From Bradyrhizobium sp. CCGB12 (lineage in GTDB: Bacteria > Pseudomonadota > Alphaproteobacteria > Rhizobiales > Xanthobacteraceae): a stretch of 64,000 nt of DNA. The position numbers and the translations under genes were made by a program. Location of the stretch: the NCBI RefSeq assembly GCF_024199845.1, contig NZ_JANADO010000001.1, positions 62,001 to 126,000 of the forward strand, written 5' to 3'. Of this stretch, positions 9,186-17,092 are shown piece after piece. The notes under the pieces are model-generated. The model searched no databases, was not told where the DNA came from, and saw nothing but the letters and a program-made list of their open reading frames with translations. The stretch's first letter is position 1; every line of letters begins with the position of its first letter.

Positions 9186-9640
9186 TCAGGCTGGTGCTGG
9201 CCGGGCTCTGGGTATGCATTCTCACCGCGGGCACGAGCTATGCCGTGGCCTATTGGAAGGAAAACGGCAGCCTGCTGCCGGCGAAGGACGAATATCTCGA
9301 CGGGCTACAATATCAGAAGACGCGGGCGCTGAGCGTGCCCATGGTCGAGAACGGCAACGTGCAGGGCTACATCGTCGCGCGCTTCGTCTATACGGTTGAG
9401 GCGCGGACCATGCACCAGCTCAACGTTCCGCCGGAGCCGTTCGTCGTCGACGAGGCCTTCCGCAGGATCTACGCTGACGACCGGCTCGATTTCAGGAAGC
9501 TCGCCCGCTACGACCTCTCCGTGCTCACGACGGCCATCAAGCAGCGCGTCAACGAGCGGATGCAGGCCGATGTGGTCCAGGACGTCCTGATCGAGGACTT
9601 CAACTACGTGTCGAAGGAAGAATTCCTACAGAAGCCATAG
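9182..9640 (+). CDS. Membrane-anchored flagellar-cluster protein with FliL-like layout
   Basis: A 152-residue protein with one N-terminal membrane segment (residues about 3-25) and a soluble, probably periplasmic domain. The C-terminal half contains PPEPFVVDEAFRRIY and AIKQRVNERMQADVVQDVL followed by IEDFNYV. A single anchor plus a domain ending in an amphipathic helix and a V-[KQ]-DVL strand resembles FliL, which supports stators, but the match is loose and could be chance. It is the last gene before the terminator hairpin at 9711 and overlaps the previous gene, so it belongs to the flagellar operon. Confidence 0.55.
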   Translation: MIRLVLAGLWVCILTAGTSYAVAYWKENGSLLPAKDEYLDGLQYQKTRALSVPMVENGNVQGYIVARFVYTVEARTMHQLNVPPEPFVVDEAFRRIYADDRLDFRKLARYDLSVLTTAIKQRVNERMQADVVQDVLIEDFNYVSKEEFLQKP

Positions 9641-9710
9641 CTCGGTCTTTGCCGCCGCGTTGCGGCGCTTCGCCGCCATCCCTGCCGCTTCCGTGACCCT
9701 TAAAAACACG

Positions 9711-9742
9711 CCGGCCTCTGCGGGTATCTCCGCAGAGGCCGG
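9711..9742 (-). terminator. Rho-independent terminator for the ftcR-like gene
   Basis: A perfect 13-bp stem (9711-9723 with 9730-9742, arm CCGGCCTCTGCGG) with a 6-base loop. On the minus strand it is followed within four bases by TTTTT, giving a classical intrinsic terminator for the minus-strand regulator gene. On the plus strand the hairpin may also stop the flagellar operon, but no T run follows there. Confidence 0.8.
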
Positions 9743-9760
9743 ACTCGTATCGTTGCCGCG

Positions 9761-10531
9761 CTAGTTACCTGCCGGATACGCCGCCGGAGCGGCGTGCGCC
9801 CTGTTCAGGAGGATGCCGACCTCGTCGAGCTCCTGCATCGGAACGTCGAGGGTCTCGCCGGCCGGGATGTTGAGACGATATCCGACGTAGCGCCGGGCCA
9901 CGATCGCGTCGAAGCCGAGGCGGTCGCGGAGTTTCTTGCGCAGCTTGCTGACGTGGCTCTCGATCACGCTCTCGTCGAAGGTCGACTCGAAGATGCCGTA
10001 GACCGCGTTGAAGATCTGCGTCTTGGTGATCCACTTGCCGTGGTTGCTCACCATATATTCGAGAATGCGCAGCTCACGGCGGGGCAGGGTGAGGGCGTGG
10101 CCCGCAATCTCGGGGTCACGACCGTTGAAGAAGACCTGGATCCTGGTCTCGCAGGGCCTCGGCAGTTCGCCGACCCGGCGGCGCGCGATCGCGGCCGTTC
10201 GGGCGAGAATTTCGCGCAGGTGAATCGGCACGTGCACGACGTCGTCGACGCCCGATTCGAACAGCTCCAGCGTGTTCTTGAGCATCTTCTGGCCGCTCAT
10301 GGCGATGATGGGAGCCGAGGAGCGCTTGCGCATCGCCCGCGGCAGGCTTCCGCGGGCATCGCAGTCCCCGAGCAGGAAGGCGTCCACCGCCGCCAGATCC
10401 GATTCACTCGCAGATTGCAGCCAGTCCCAGAATTCTCCCGAGGAGAAGCCGATCGACGATATGCCTTCGCGAACGAGCCCTCCGACGTAGCTGTTCGCGA
10501 CGCTCTCGCGATCATCAACGATAATATACAT
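9761..10531 (-). CDS. ftcR: FtcR/Rem/LafR-type flagellar response regulator
   Basis: A 256-residue protein with an N-terminal receiver-like domain (1-115) and an OmpR-type winged-helix domain (about 150-230, with SHVSKLRKKLRDRL and RYVGYRL). It begins MYIIVDDRE, as the FtcR/Rem orphan regulators of rhizobia and Brucella do. These switch on hook, junction and filament genes. The receiver is atypical: the usual Lys-Pro switch near residue 105 reads VP (in VVHVPIHLRE), so phosphorylation may not be the signal. The internal ATG at 10531, with GGGGCGAAAG upstream, gives the family start; the longer frame to 10597 is not supported. It points towards the flagellar operon from downstream, whereas in Sinorhizobium rem lies upstream of flgE. 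Confidence 0.85.
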   Translation of the reverse strand: MYIIVDDRESVANSYVGGLVREGISSIGFSSGEFWDWLQSASESDLAAVDAFLLGDCDARGSLPRAMRKRSSAPIIAMSGQKMLKNTLELFESGVDDVVHVPIHLREILARTAAIARRRVGELPRPCETRIQVFFNGRDPEIAGHALTLPRRELRILEYMVSNHGKWITKTQIFNAVYGIFESTFDESVIESHVSKLRKKLRDRLGFDAIVARRYVGYRLNIPAGETLDVPMQELDEVGILLNRAHAAPAAYPAGN

Positions 10532-11349
10532 CAGTCTTTCGCCCCTGTTTCGCACTTGTTGCGGCCGGTTGGTTGTTGTGATGCCCCGGCTCGGCAACGA
10601 TGCTGTTTGACGACATTCCTTCCCGCGAACCGTTGTTATGGTTTCGATATTCGCGGGCAGCCCTACGCATTCAGTGCCTGCGTCTCGCAGGCCTGCTACT
10701 TCGACTCGATACTGAACGCTTACTGCGTGGCCCGGCGGGTGTCTTACGGATCACCTCGCGGAGCGGATTGAGAAACGACCTAGAACAGTTGCGCCAAGTT
10801 GCTCATCGCGTCCGAACACTACTGAAGCTCTGTCGATCTCCTCGCCAACTGGCGAGAATCACTTGATTAGGACCGTAACGATTGCCGATTTCCGATCAAG
10901 CGTGCGCCACAAAGCGATTGCTACGTGTGCTTGATGCTGTTGGTTTGTTTCGAGTTGTTTCTTTGTATATCCAATCGCATCAGTTGATTTGGAAATTGAA
11001 CTAGTTCTGCATCGTAGCGATTCTAAAATTCCGCATCCCCGTACAATTACAGCCATTTTGGGTGGTGCCGCTCGTCATGCAAGTCGAGGGATTTTCAACC
11101 CGGGATTGACTCCTGCCATGCTGTCTCCACGTGCGACAATTCGACTCATGTGTGGCCGCGAGTCTCCGGCGTGGTGAAATCTTGGCGAGTGTGTGTCTTT
11201 CGAGTCGCACTCTCGCCACGTCTGTGACGCGTTCGACTCGTGTGACGTCGCATCGTGCGCGGTGAAAAGTTTTCGATGCGCACGTTTCAGGCAAGCTTCG
11301 ACGAATAACGTTGCCGTTCGACGGATCGAACCGAACGGAGCATTGCCAC
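10532..11349. other. 818-bp intergenic region, divergent promoters
   Basis: This is the longest non-coding gap. It separates the minus-strand ftcR-like gene from the plus-strand membrane protein gene at 11350. Short open frames here have no codon pattern or recognisable protein. The part 10870-11060 is clearly more AT-rich than the surroundings. Two near-identical copies of TTCGACTCRTGTG occur at 11140-11152 and 11232-11244, which may be regulator sites. Both gene starts presumably have their promoters here, but none could be placed with confidence. Confidence 0.5.
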
Positions 11350-12288
11350 ATGTTGTCCGATGGACAAGCTCGTCCCAACGCGACCGCGGATGCTTCGGCG
11401 GCGGCGAAGCCGGCTCCGGAGGCGCGCGATACAAGGGACAATGCGGCACGAGCGACCAAGCCCGCTGCGAGCGCAAAGCGTGTTGCGGCGAGTGACGAGG
11501 CTCTGGCGAAAGAGGCGCTCGAGGGGCTGAAGCGTATTCGCGCCAAGGCGCGCCTCGACAAGATGGCAATACCCAAGCCCGCGCCGGCCGTGATCAAGCC
11601 GGCCGTGATCGTGGCCAAGCCGCCGCCGCCGCGCCCGAATTGGGTCGTGCCGCTCGCAACACTGGCGGTCGCCGTCATCCTGGTGGTCTGCGCCTGCACC
11701 GGCGTGATCGCCTATCTCACCACGACGCAACCCGTCCAGAGCAACGTTGCGGCCAACACCGAGATCAGGAATCTGCGCGAGACGGTCGCGCAGCTCCGCA
11801 AGCAGGTGTCGGGCGTGTCCGAGAATCTCGACGGCCTGCGCACCGCGGTCGATCAATCGAGCAAGGCGACCAATGACCGCTTCGGCAGGTTTGCCGAGAA
11901 CCTGGACCGCATCGAGCGGGTGAGTTCGTCCTCCACAGTGAAGCTCGACAAGCTCGCCCAGGCTCAGGTGCAGGCTCCGGCGCCGGCAAGCGTCGCATCG
12001 CAGCCGTCGTCGTCGCAGGCAATGCCGATGCTGGCCTCGGTCGCTGCACCCGAGGTCACGGGCTCGGTTCCTCCGTCGGCGCCGCGCAAGGTGATCAAGG
12101 GTTGGTCGGTCCGCCAAGCCTATGAAGGAATTGCGATCCTGCAAAGCCCGAACGGCGTCATCGAAGCCGTGCTGGGACAGCAGGTGCCCGGGCTCGGCCG
12201 TATCGAGGACATCAGGAACGAAGACGGGCGTCTGGTGGTGGAGTCGAGCGGAGGCGTCGTCTATTCGTCGCGCAGGGCGGCGCCGTGA
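11350..12288 (+). CDS. Single-pass membrane protein with coiled coil, unknown function
   Basis: A 312-residue protein I do not recognise by name. Residues 1-97 are Ala/Pro/Lys-rich and probably cytoplasmic. A single membrane segment spans about 98-122 (PLATLAVAVILVVCACTGVI). A coiled coil follows (about 133-200, with LRETVAQLRKQV), then an Ala/Ser/Pro/Gln-rich linker. A compact C-terminal domain (about 245-312) contains GWSVRQAYEGIAILQ, GQQVPGLGRIEDI and GGVVYSSR. This tripartite layout suggests a bitopic protein with a periplasmic domain. The start ATG at 11350 has CGGAG about 10 bases upstream; an in-frame upstream ATG at 11311 is possible. It converges on the MarR gene with a 13-bp gap. 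Confidence 0.75.
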   Translation: MLSDGQARPNATADASAAAKPAPEARDTRDNAARATKPAASAKRVAASDEALAKEALEGLKRIRAKARLDKMAIPKPAPAVIKPAVIVAKPPPPRPNWVVPLATLAVAVILVVCACTGVIAYLTTTQPVQSNVAANTEIRNLRETVAQLRKQVSGVSENLDGLRTAVDQSSKATNDRFGRFAENLDRIERVSSSSTVKLDKLAQAQVQAPAPASVASQPSSSQAMPMLASVAAPEVTGSVPPSAPRKVIKGWSVRQAYEGIAILQSPNGVIEAVLGQQVPGLGRIEDIRNEDGRLVVESSGGVVYSSRRAAP

Positions 12289-12301
12289 TCGAGACGGCCT
12301 T

Positions 12302-12880
12302 CTATTGACGGTGATGTTCGAAGCTGGTGCATAGCAGATCGACTTCCGTCTCCGCGATCGGTGCGCGAAACAGGCGGCAGCTGAACTCCACCGTTGTCTT
12401 GCTGTCCGTGGTGGTGCGATCCTCCCGGAGGAAGATGCATCGCCTGCAAACGTCGGTGTGGTGCCGCTGCTCGGCCGCGTCAGACTGCTTCAGCACGTGC
12501 CGGAACGTATCGCGAAAGCGGATCTTGACGTCGTCGTCGAGGACGGCAATCGCCTCGACGAGAACGTTGACGGGGTCGCGCACCAGGAACTTCTTGCCCT
12601 GCTGCGTCACGCTCAGCGTCACCGAGCGCTTGTCCTTGGTCGAGCGCTTTCGCTCGAGATAACCGTGCCGCTCGAGTTCGCCGATGATGAAAGAGGCGGT
12701 GCCGCGCGTGGTGCCAACGTAACTCGCCAGCGCCGAAGGTGTCCGGGAGAACGGGTTGGCCCGGGAGAGGAATCGCAGCGCCATCCACTCGCGGTCGCGC
12801 AATCCGTGCTTGGTGCCTTCGAACCACAGGATGCGCGCGACCTGCTCCAGCAGTTCAATCGATTCGCGAGCCAAGTTCAT
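12302..12880 (-). CDS. MarR-type winged-helix regulator with a four-cysteine C-terminal extension
   Basis: A 192-residue protein. Residues about 28-105 form a MarR-like winged helix: recognition region PSALASYVGTTRGTASFIIG, wing LERKRSTKDKRSVTLSVT. The C-terminal part is longer than in a plain MarR protein and holds Cys145 and Cys148 (CRRC) with nearby His140/His141, then Cys168 and Cys184. These could bind zinc or a cluster, or sense oxidants; that is inference. It probably represses itself: two palindromes sit just upstream of its start, at 12897 and 12909. The target may be the divergent transporter gene at 13357. Confidence 0.82.
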   Translation of the reverse strand: MNLARESIELLEQVARILWFEGTKHGLRDREWMALRFLSRANPFSRTPSALASYVGTTRGTASFIIGELERHGYLERKRSTKDKRSVTLSVTQQGKKFLVRDPVNVLVEAIAVLDDDVKIRFRDTFRHVLKQSDAAEQRHHTDVCRRCIFLREDRTTTDSKTTVEFSCRLFRAPIAETEVDLLCTSFEHHRQ

Positions 12881-13356
12881 TTCAATTCCAGGTCGGATAA
12901 AGCTTTATTCAATTGAGCCATGAGCAAGCGCAATCTAGGGACGAGAATGAAGCACTCGGGCAACCCTTCGCCCTGGCCGGACGGCAGATCGCGCCGGGAA
13001 GAACGCGTCTCGGTTTCCGGAGATGGAACTTCCGGCCGTGGAACTAGGGCGTCACGAAGAAAGTTCGAGTAAATCGCCCGGCTCAACTTCTCTGAAAAGT
13101 TCAATCAAATGCCGATGGCTTCCGTGCGGATTGACGATGATGTGCGATGACAGAGCAACATGATGTGTCATTGTCGCCACTGCGGTGCCCATTTGTTGCG
13201 GTCGAAGCGTCCGAAAGCGCGAACCGGCGCATCGCCGGCAACGCCGAGGGGCATGACCGGCCGGGAGAGAACCGTCTTTCTCGGTTAATGGATGTTGCGA
13301 TGCAGTGCAGCTAGACGGTTAAGTCCGGCGCACGAGCGCTTGCGGGGAATGTCAGA
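12881..13356. other. 476-bp divergent intergenic region with palindromes
   Basis: The gap between the minus-strand MarR gene and the plus-strand transporter gene. It holds a perfect 12-bp palindrome ATAAAGCTTTAT (12897-12908) and next to it TCAATTGA (12909-12916), 17 and 29 bases upstream of the MarR start; these are good operator candidates. Short frames in the rest show no recognisable protein. No promoter could be assigned firmly. Confidence 0.5.
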
Positions 13357-14655
13357 GTGTCGTTGGGAATCGAGCAAGCCGCGCCGTTCAACATCAAACG
13401 CGCAGCGCTCGCAGCCACCATCGGCAATATGCTCGAGTTCTACGACTTCATCACCTACAGCTTCTTCGCCATCCAGATCGGCCACACTTTCTTTCCGACT
13501 GGAAGCGAGTACGGCAGCCTGATGCTGTCTCTGGCGACTTTCGGCGCCGGCTTCGTGACGCGGCCGATTGGCGGGATCGTGCTCGGCATCTACTCCGACC
13601 GGATCGGCCGGCGGCCCGCCATGCTGCTCAGTTTTGCCCTGATGGGGCTATCGATTCTGACGATCGCACTCACGCCATCCTATCGATCGATCGGCCTTGC
13701 CGCGCCCATCATCGTGATCGCGGCGCGCATGGCGCAGGGTTTCGCGCTCGGCGGGGAAGTCGGGCCGACGACTGCCTATCTCATCGAGATCGCCCCGCCC
13801 GCGCATCGGGCGCTGGTCGTGGCCTGGCAGCCAGCGAGCCAGGAGATCGCGGCGACCGCGGGCGCGCTGGTCGGCGTCATCCTGAGTAAAGCCATGGCGC
13901 CGGAGATGCTGGACTCCTATGGCTGGCGCGTGGCGTTCCTGATCGGGGCCGTCTGCCTGCCGTTCGGGCTCTGGATGCGGCGGACGCTGCCGGAGACGAT
14001 CCCGCACGCCAAAGCCGGCACCGCGGCCAAGGAAAGCGGGGGCCACCTCTCGCAGGCCAGGCGTCACCTCGGCCTCATCGCGCTGGCGTTGATGATTCTG
14101 GCGAGCGGCACGATCTCGACTTATGTCACGCAATACATGACGACCTACGCGCAGAGCACTCTGCATGTGTCGTCGACGCTTGCCTTTGCGGTGTCGCTGG
14201 TCAGCAACGGCATTCAGTTCGTCGGCGCACTTGTCGGCGGATGGCTCGCCGATCGCGTGGGTCGCAACCCGATCATGATCTGGCCGCAGCTCGCAACGCT
14301 CCTGCTCACCTATCCAACCTTCCTGTGGATCGTCCACGCACCGGGTGCCCTGTCGCTTCTGGTCGGCTTCGGCGTGCTATCGATCATCGGTTCGCTGCCG
14401 TTTACGGCGTTCTATGCGACCTTCACCGAGGCGCTGCCACAGAACATCCGCGGCGGCGTGTTTGCGACCGTCTATGCGGTGGCGATCGCGAGCTTCGGCG
14501 GCACGGCGCAGCTCGTGGTCACCTGGCTCCTCCACGTCACCGGCAATCCGCTGGCGCCGGCCTGGTATCTCCTGCTGGCGGCAATCGTCGGACTTGTCGC
14601 GATGAACCTGATGCCCGAGACGGCACCGGTGAAACAGCGCCAGCGGCGGGCCTGA
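13357..14655 (+). CDS. MFS transporter, metabolite:H+ symporter (MHS) type
   Basis: A 432-residue transporter with about 12 hydrophobic segments. The MHS subgroup signature ATIGNMLEFYDFITYSFFA lies near residue 20, and the loop 2-3 motif LGIYSDRIGRRPAML near residue 80. Members carry organic acids or osmolytes (citrate, ketoglutarate, proline/betaine, shikimate) with protons. The start is a GTG at 13357 with no strong ribosome site. The gene lies downstream of the MarR promoter region and upstream of a dienelactone hydrolase gene on the same strand (98 bp gap), so its substrate may be an aromatic-derived acid. This is the first of three MHS-type carriers in the window. Confidence 0.88.
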   Translation: MSLGIEQAAPFNIKRAALAATIGNMLEFYDFITYSFFAIQIGHTFFPTGSEYGSLMLSLATFGAGFVTRPIGGIVLGIYSDRIGRRPAMLLSFALMGLSILTIALTPSYRSIGLAAPIIVIAARMAQGFALGGEVGPTTAYLIEIAPPAHRALVVAWQPASQEIAATAGALVGVILSKAMAPEMLDSYGWRVAFLIGAVCLPFGLWMRRTLPETIPHAKAGTAAKESGGHLSQARRHLGLIALALMILASGTISTYVTQYMTTYAQSTLHVSSTLAFAVSLVSNGIQFVGALVGGWLADRVGRNPIMIWPQLATLLLTYPTFLWIVHAPGALSLLVGFGVLSIIGSLPFTAFYATFTEALPQNIRGGVFATVYAVAIASFGGTAQLVVTWLLHVTGNPLAPAWYLLLAAIVGLVAMNLMPETAPVKQRQRRA

Positions 14656-14753
14656 AGGCGGCGTGCTCGCAGGCTGGTGATTTGCGTTTCGCCCGCAATT
14701 ATTGGCGAATGCGGCGCCCCTGGGGGCACGACATAGGCAGCAGGAAGGGATAG

Positions 14754-15644
14754 ATGATGAGTTTCGAAACCACCATGACATCCGACGTCGTCGGGCTGAC
14801 GAAAGTCGCGCCGGTCTCGCGCCGCGGATTCATGAGCGCCACCGCGGCCGTGGCTGCCGGCTACACGCTTGCAGCCGGGCCCGTGCGCGCCGAGGTGATC
14901 ACGACCGACACCAACGGCCTCCAGGCCGGCGACGCCAAGATCAAGGTCGGCTCCGAAGAGATGCCTGCCTATTTTGCCCGCCCCGCCGGCAACACCAAGG
15001 CACCGGTGATCATCGTGGCGATGGAGATTTTTGGCCTGCACGAGTACATCAAGGACGTGACGCGACGCCTTGCCAAGCTTGGTGCATTTGCCGTCGCGCC
15101 CGACTATTACTTCCGCAAGGGCGTCGATCTGACCAAGGTCACCGAGATCAAGGACCTGCTGCAGGTCGTCAATGCCAAGCCGGACGCCGAGCTATTCTCC
15201 GACCTCGACGCGACGGCGGCATGGGCTGGATCGCAAGGCGGCGATACCACGAGGCTCGGCATCATCGGCTTCTGCCGCGGCGGCCGCACCGTCTGGGAAT
15301 ATGCCGCCCATAGCGGCACCCTCAAGGCGGGCGTTGCCTTCTACGGTACTCTGGTCGATCCCGCCAATCCGCTGTGGCCGAAGAGCCCGATGCAGCTCGC
15401 ACCCGAAATGAAGGCGCCGGTGCTCGGCCTCTATGGCGGCGCCGATACCGGCATCTCCGTCGCGCAGGTCGAGCAGATGAAGGCCGCACTCGCGCAGAAC
15501 AAGAAGACCGACGAGTTCAAGATCTATCCCGAAGCGCCGCATGGCTTCCATGCCGACTATCGCGGTAGCTACCGCAAGGACGCCGCGGAAGATGCCTGGA
15601 AGCAGGGGCAGGCCTGGTTCAGGAAATACGGCGTCCTGAGCTGA
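14754..15644 (+). CDS. Dienelactone hydrolase family protein, Tat-exported
   Basis: A 296-residue alpha/beta hydrolase. The N-terminus carries a twin-arginine signal (SRRGFMS, residues 22-28, followed by an Ala-rich segment to about 45), pointing to export of a folded enzyme. The catalytic triad fits dienelactone hydrolase: Cys174 in GFCRGG, Asp231 in YGGADTGI, and His263 in APHGFHAD. Cytoplasmic family members open dienelactone in the chlorocatechol route; the exported version here probably acts on another lactone or ester. An ATG at 14754 is followed by a second one (14757). A terminator hairpin follows at 15655. Confidence 0.88.
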   Translation: MMSFETTMTSDVVGLTKVAPVSRRGFMSATAAVAAGYTLAAGPVRAEVITTDTNGLQAGDAKIKVGSEEMPAYFARPAGNTKAPVIIVAMEIFGLHEYIKDVTRRLAKLGAFAVAPDYYFRKGVDLTKVTEIKDLLQVVNAKPDAELFSDLDATAAWAGSQGGDTTRLGIIGFCRGGRTVWEYAAHSGTLKAGVAFYGTLVDPANPLWPKSPMQLAPEMKAPVLGLYGGADTGISVAQVEQMKAALAQNKKTDEFKIYPEAPHGFHADYRGSYRKDAAEDAWKQGQAWFRKYGVLS

Positions 15645-15654
15645 CGCAAATTCC

Positions 15655-15681
15655 AAAGGGCGGCCCGATCGGCCGCCCTTT
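15655..15681. terminator. Bidirectional intrinsic terminator
   Basis: An 11-bp perfect stem (15655-15665 with 15671-15681; arm AAAGGGCGGCC) and a 5-base loop. A T run closes the plus-strand side, and the A run on the other side serves the minus strand. It sits between two convergent genes and can terminate both. Confidence 0.85.
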
Positions 15682-15700
15682 TGATGTCGGCGCAACGAAC

Positions 15701-16969
15701 TCACCTCACCATCGCGCCATAGACGATGTCCTGGACCTGCTCGCGATAGTATTTCCTGAGTTCGCCCGGCGCCGCCGTTCCCACCACCACGACGAGACGC
15801 TCCTTGGGATCGCAGAAGAATTGCGTGCCGTAGGCGCCGTTCCAGGTGAACTCGCCGGGATTGCCGGGGACCGATGACAGGCCCTCGCTGGTGCGGACCG
15901 CAACCGCAAGGCCAAAGCCGAAGCCGCCGCGATGCGGCTCGACATTGGCCACGTTGTTCTTGATCTCGGGACCGAGATGGTTGGTCGTCATGTGGTGCAC
16001 GGTCTTCGGTCCGAGAATGCGCTGGCCGTCGAGCTCGCCGCCATTGAGCAGCATCTGTCCGAAGCGGAGGTAGTCGCCGATCGTCGCGAACGAGCAGGCG
16101 CCGCCGCAGTCGAACTTGGTCGGCGTGTCCAGCAGCTTGATCGCCTGCGGCTTGCCGGTCAGCGGATCATTGGCAAAGGGACGGGCGAGGCGAGGGCGCT
16201 GCGCGTCGGTCGGGTGAAAGGTTGCATCCTTCATGCCGAGCGGCTGCCACACATTGGCGGCGAGATAGTCGCCGAGCTTATGCTCGCTCACCTTCTCGAT
16301 CACAGCACCAAGCACGTCGATCGAAAAGCCGTATTCGAACTCGGTCGAGGGCTGGTGGGCCAGCGGCAGTTTGGTGATGCGATCGATGAAGGCCTCGGTG
16401 TCGCCTTCGATCGCCGGTGCAATGCCGTCAGGATATTGCCGCGCCACCGGGCTAGAGCTGTCGGGGCGGCCGCCATACATCAGGCCGGACGTGTGGCGAT
16501 AGAGATCGTGGATGAAGATCGGCGAGGCCTGCGGTTCGAGCTTGAGTGATCCGTCTGCCTGGGGCACGCCGACCTTCATGTTCGCAAAGGCGGGATAATA
16601 GTCGGACAGCTTGGCCTGCAGAGGCAGCCGGCCCTGCTCCATCAGCGTCAGGCCAGCGACCGCCGCCATCGGCTTGGTCATTGAGGCCAGCGCGAAGATC
16701 GCGTCGATTGGCATCGGCGTGCCCTTGTCCGGATCGAGCATGCCATAAGCCTTGTAGTGCACGAGCTTGCCGTCGCGCGCGACCGCGACGACCGCGCCGG
16801 GCACGCGCTTGGCGGCGATCTCGCGAGCAAAGAAATTGTCGAGGCGCGCGAGCCCCTGCTTGGAGAATCCGGCGTCGTCGGGATTGGCTTCGGGCAGCGG
16901 CGCGGCGCTGGCCGCACCAAATGCGATGACGGCAACCGCCGCAGCGATCATGGTGATCGTCTTCTTCAT
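15701..16969 (-). CDS. Secreted serine hydrolase, class C beta-lactamase / family VIII esterase fold
   Basis: A 422-residue protein with a signal peptide (MKKTITMIAA start, cleavage likely near ASAA at residue 23). The catalytic SxxK motif is S96-M-T-K99 and the Tyr motif is around Tyr213 (EYGFS). The third motif region reads FTWNGAYGTQFF, i.e. a WxG-type box as in family VIII esterases rather than the KTG box of true class C lactamases. Esterase or peptidase activity is therefore more likely than antibiotic resistance. The start at 16969 has a good AGGAGG-type site upstream; the longer frame to 17017 lacks a signal at its front. Neighbours give no pathway. Confidence 0.85.
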   Translation of the reverse strand: MKKTITMIAAAVAVIAFGAASAAPLPEANPDDAGFSKQGLARLDNFFAREIAAKRVPGAVVAVARDGKLVHYKAYGMLDPDKGTPMPIDAIFALASMTKPMAAVAGLTLMEQGRLPLQAKLSDYYPAFANMKVGVPQADGSLKLEPQASPIFIHDLYRHTSGLMYGGRPDSSSPVARQYPDGIAPAIEGDTEAFIDRITKLPLAHQPSTEFEYGFSIDVLGAVIEKVSEHKLGDYLAANVWQPLGMKDATFHPTDAQRPRLARPFANDPLTGKPQAIKLLDTPTKFDCGGACSFATIGDYLRFGQMLLNGGELDGQRILGPKTVHHMTTNHLGPEIKNNVANVEPHRGGFGFGLAVAVRTSEGLSSVPGNPGEFTWNGAYGTQFFCDPKERLVVVVGTAAPGELRKYYREQVQDIVYGAMVR

Positions 16970-17092
16970 TAAGTCCTCCCAAGGCGCGAGCTCGTTGTGC
17001 AGTGGCTCGCTGACCACCTAGATCACGATCGCACCGCTGCGAAGTCAAGCGCGGGTAGGACATGTCTGGGAAGTGCCGGGCGCGGCTGAGCC

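Noticed and set aside
10600..10866. 88-codon plus-strand frame in the ftcR intergenic region
   Set aside because: No ribosome site, Leu/Arg-rich translation without motif, and overlap with the likely ftcR promoter.
15701..16969. Serine hydrolase as an AmpC-like antibiotic resistance enzyme
   Set aside because: The third active-site box is WNGAYGT-like rather than KTG, and no AmpR-type regulator is adjacent; an esterase or peptidase is more plausible.
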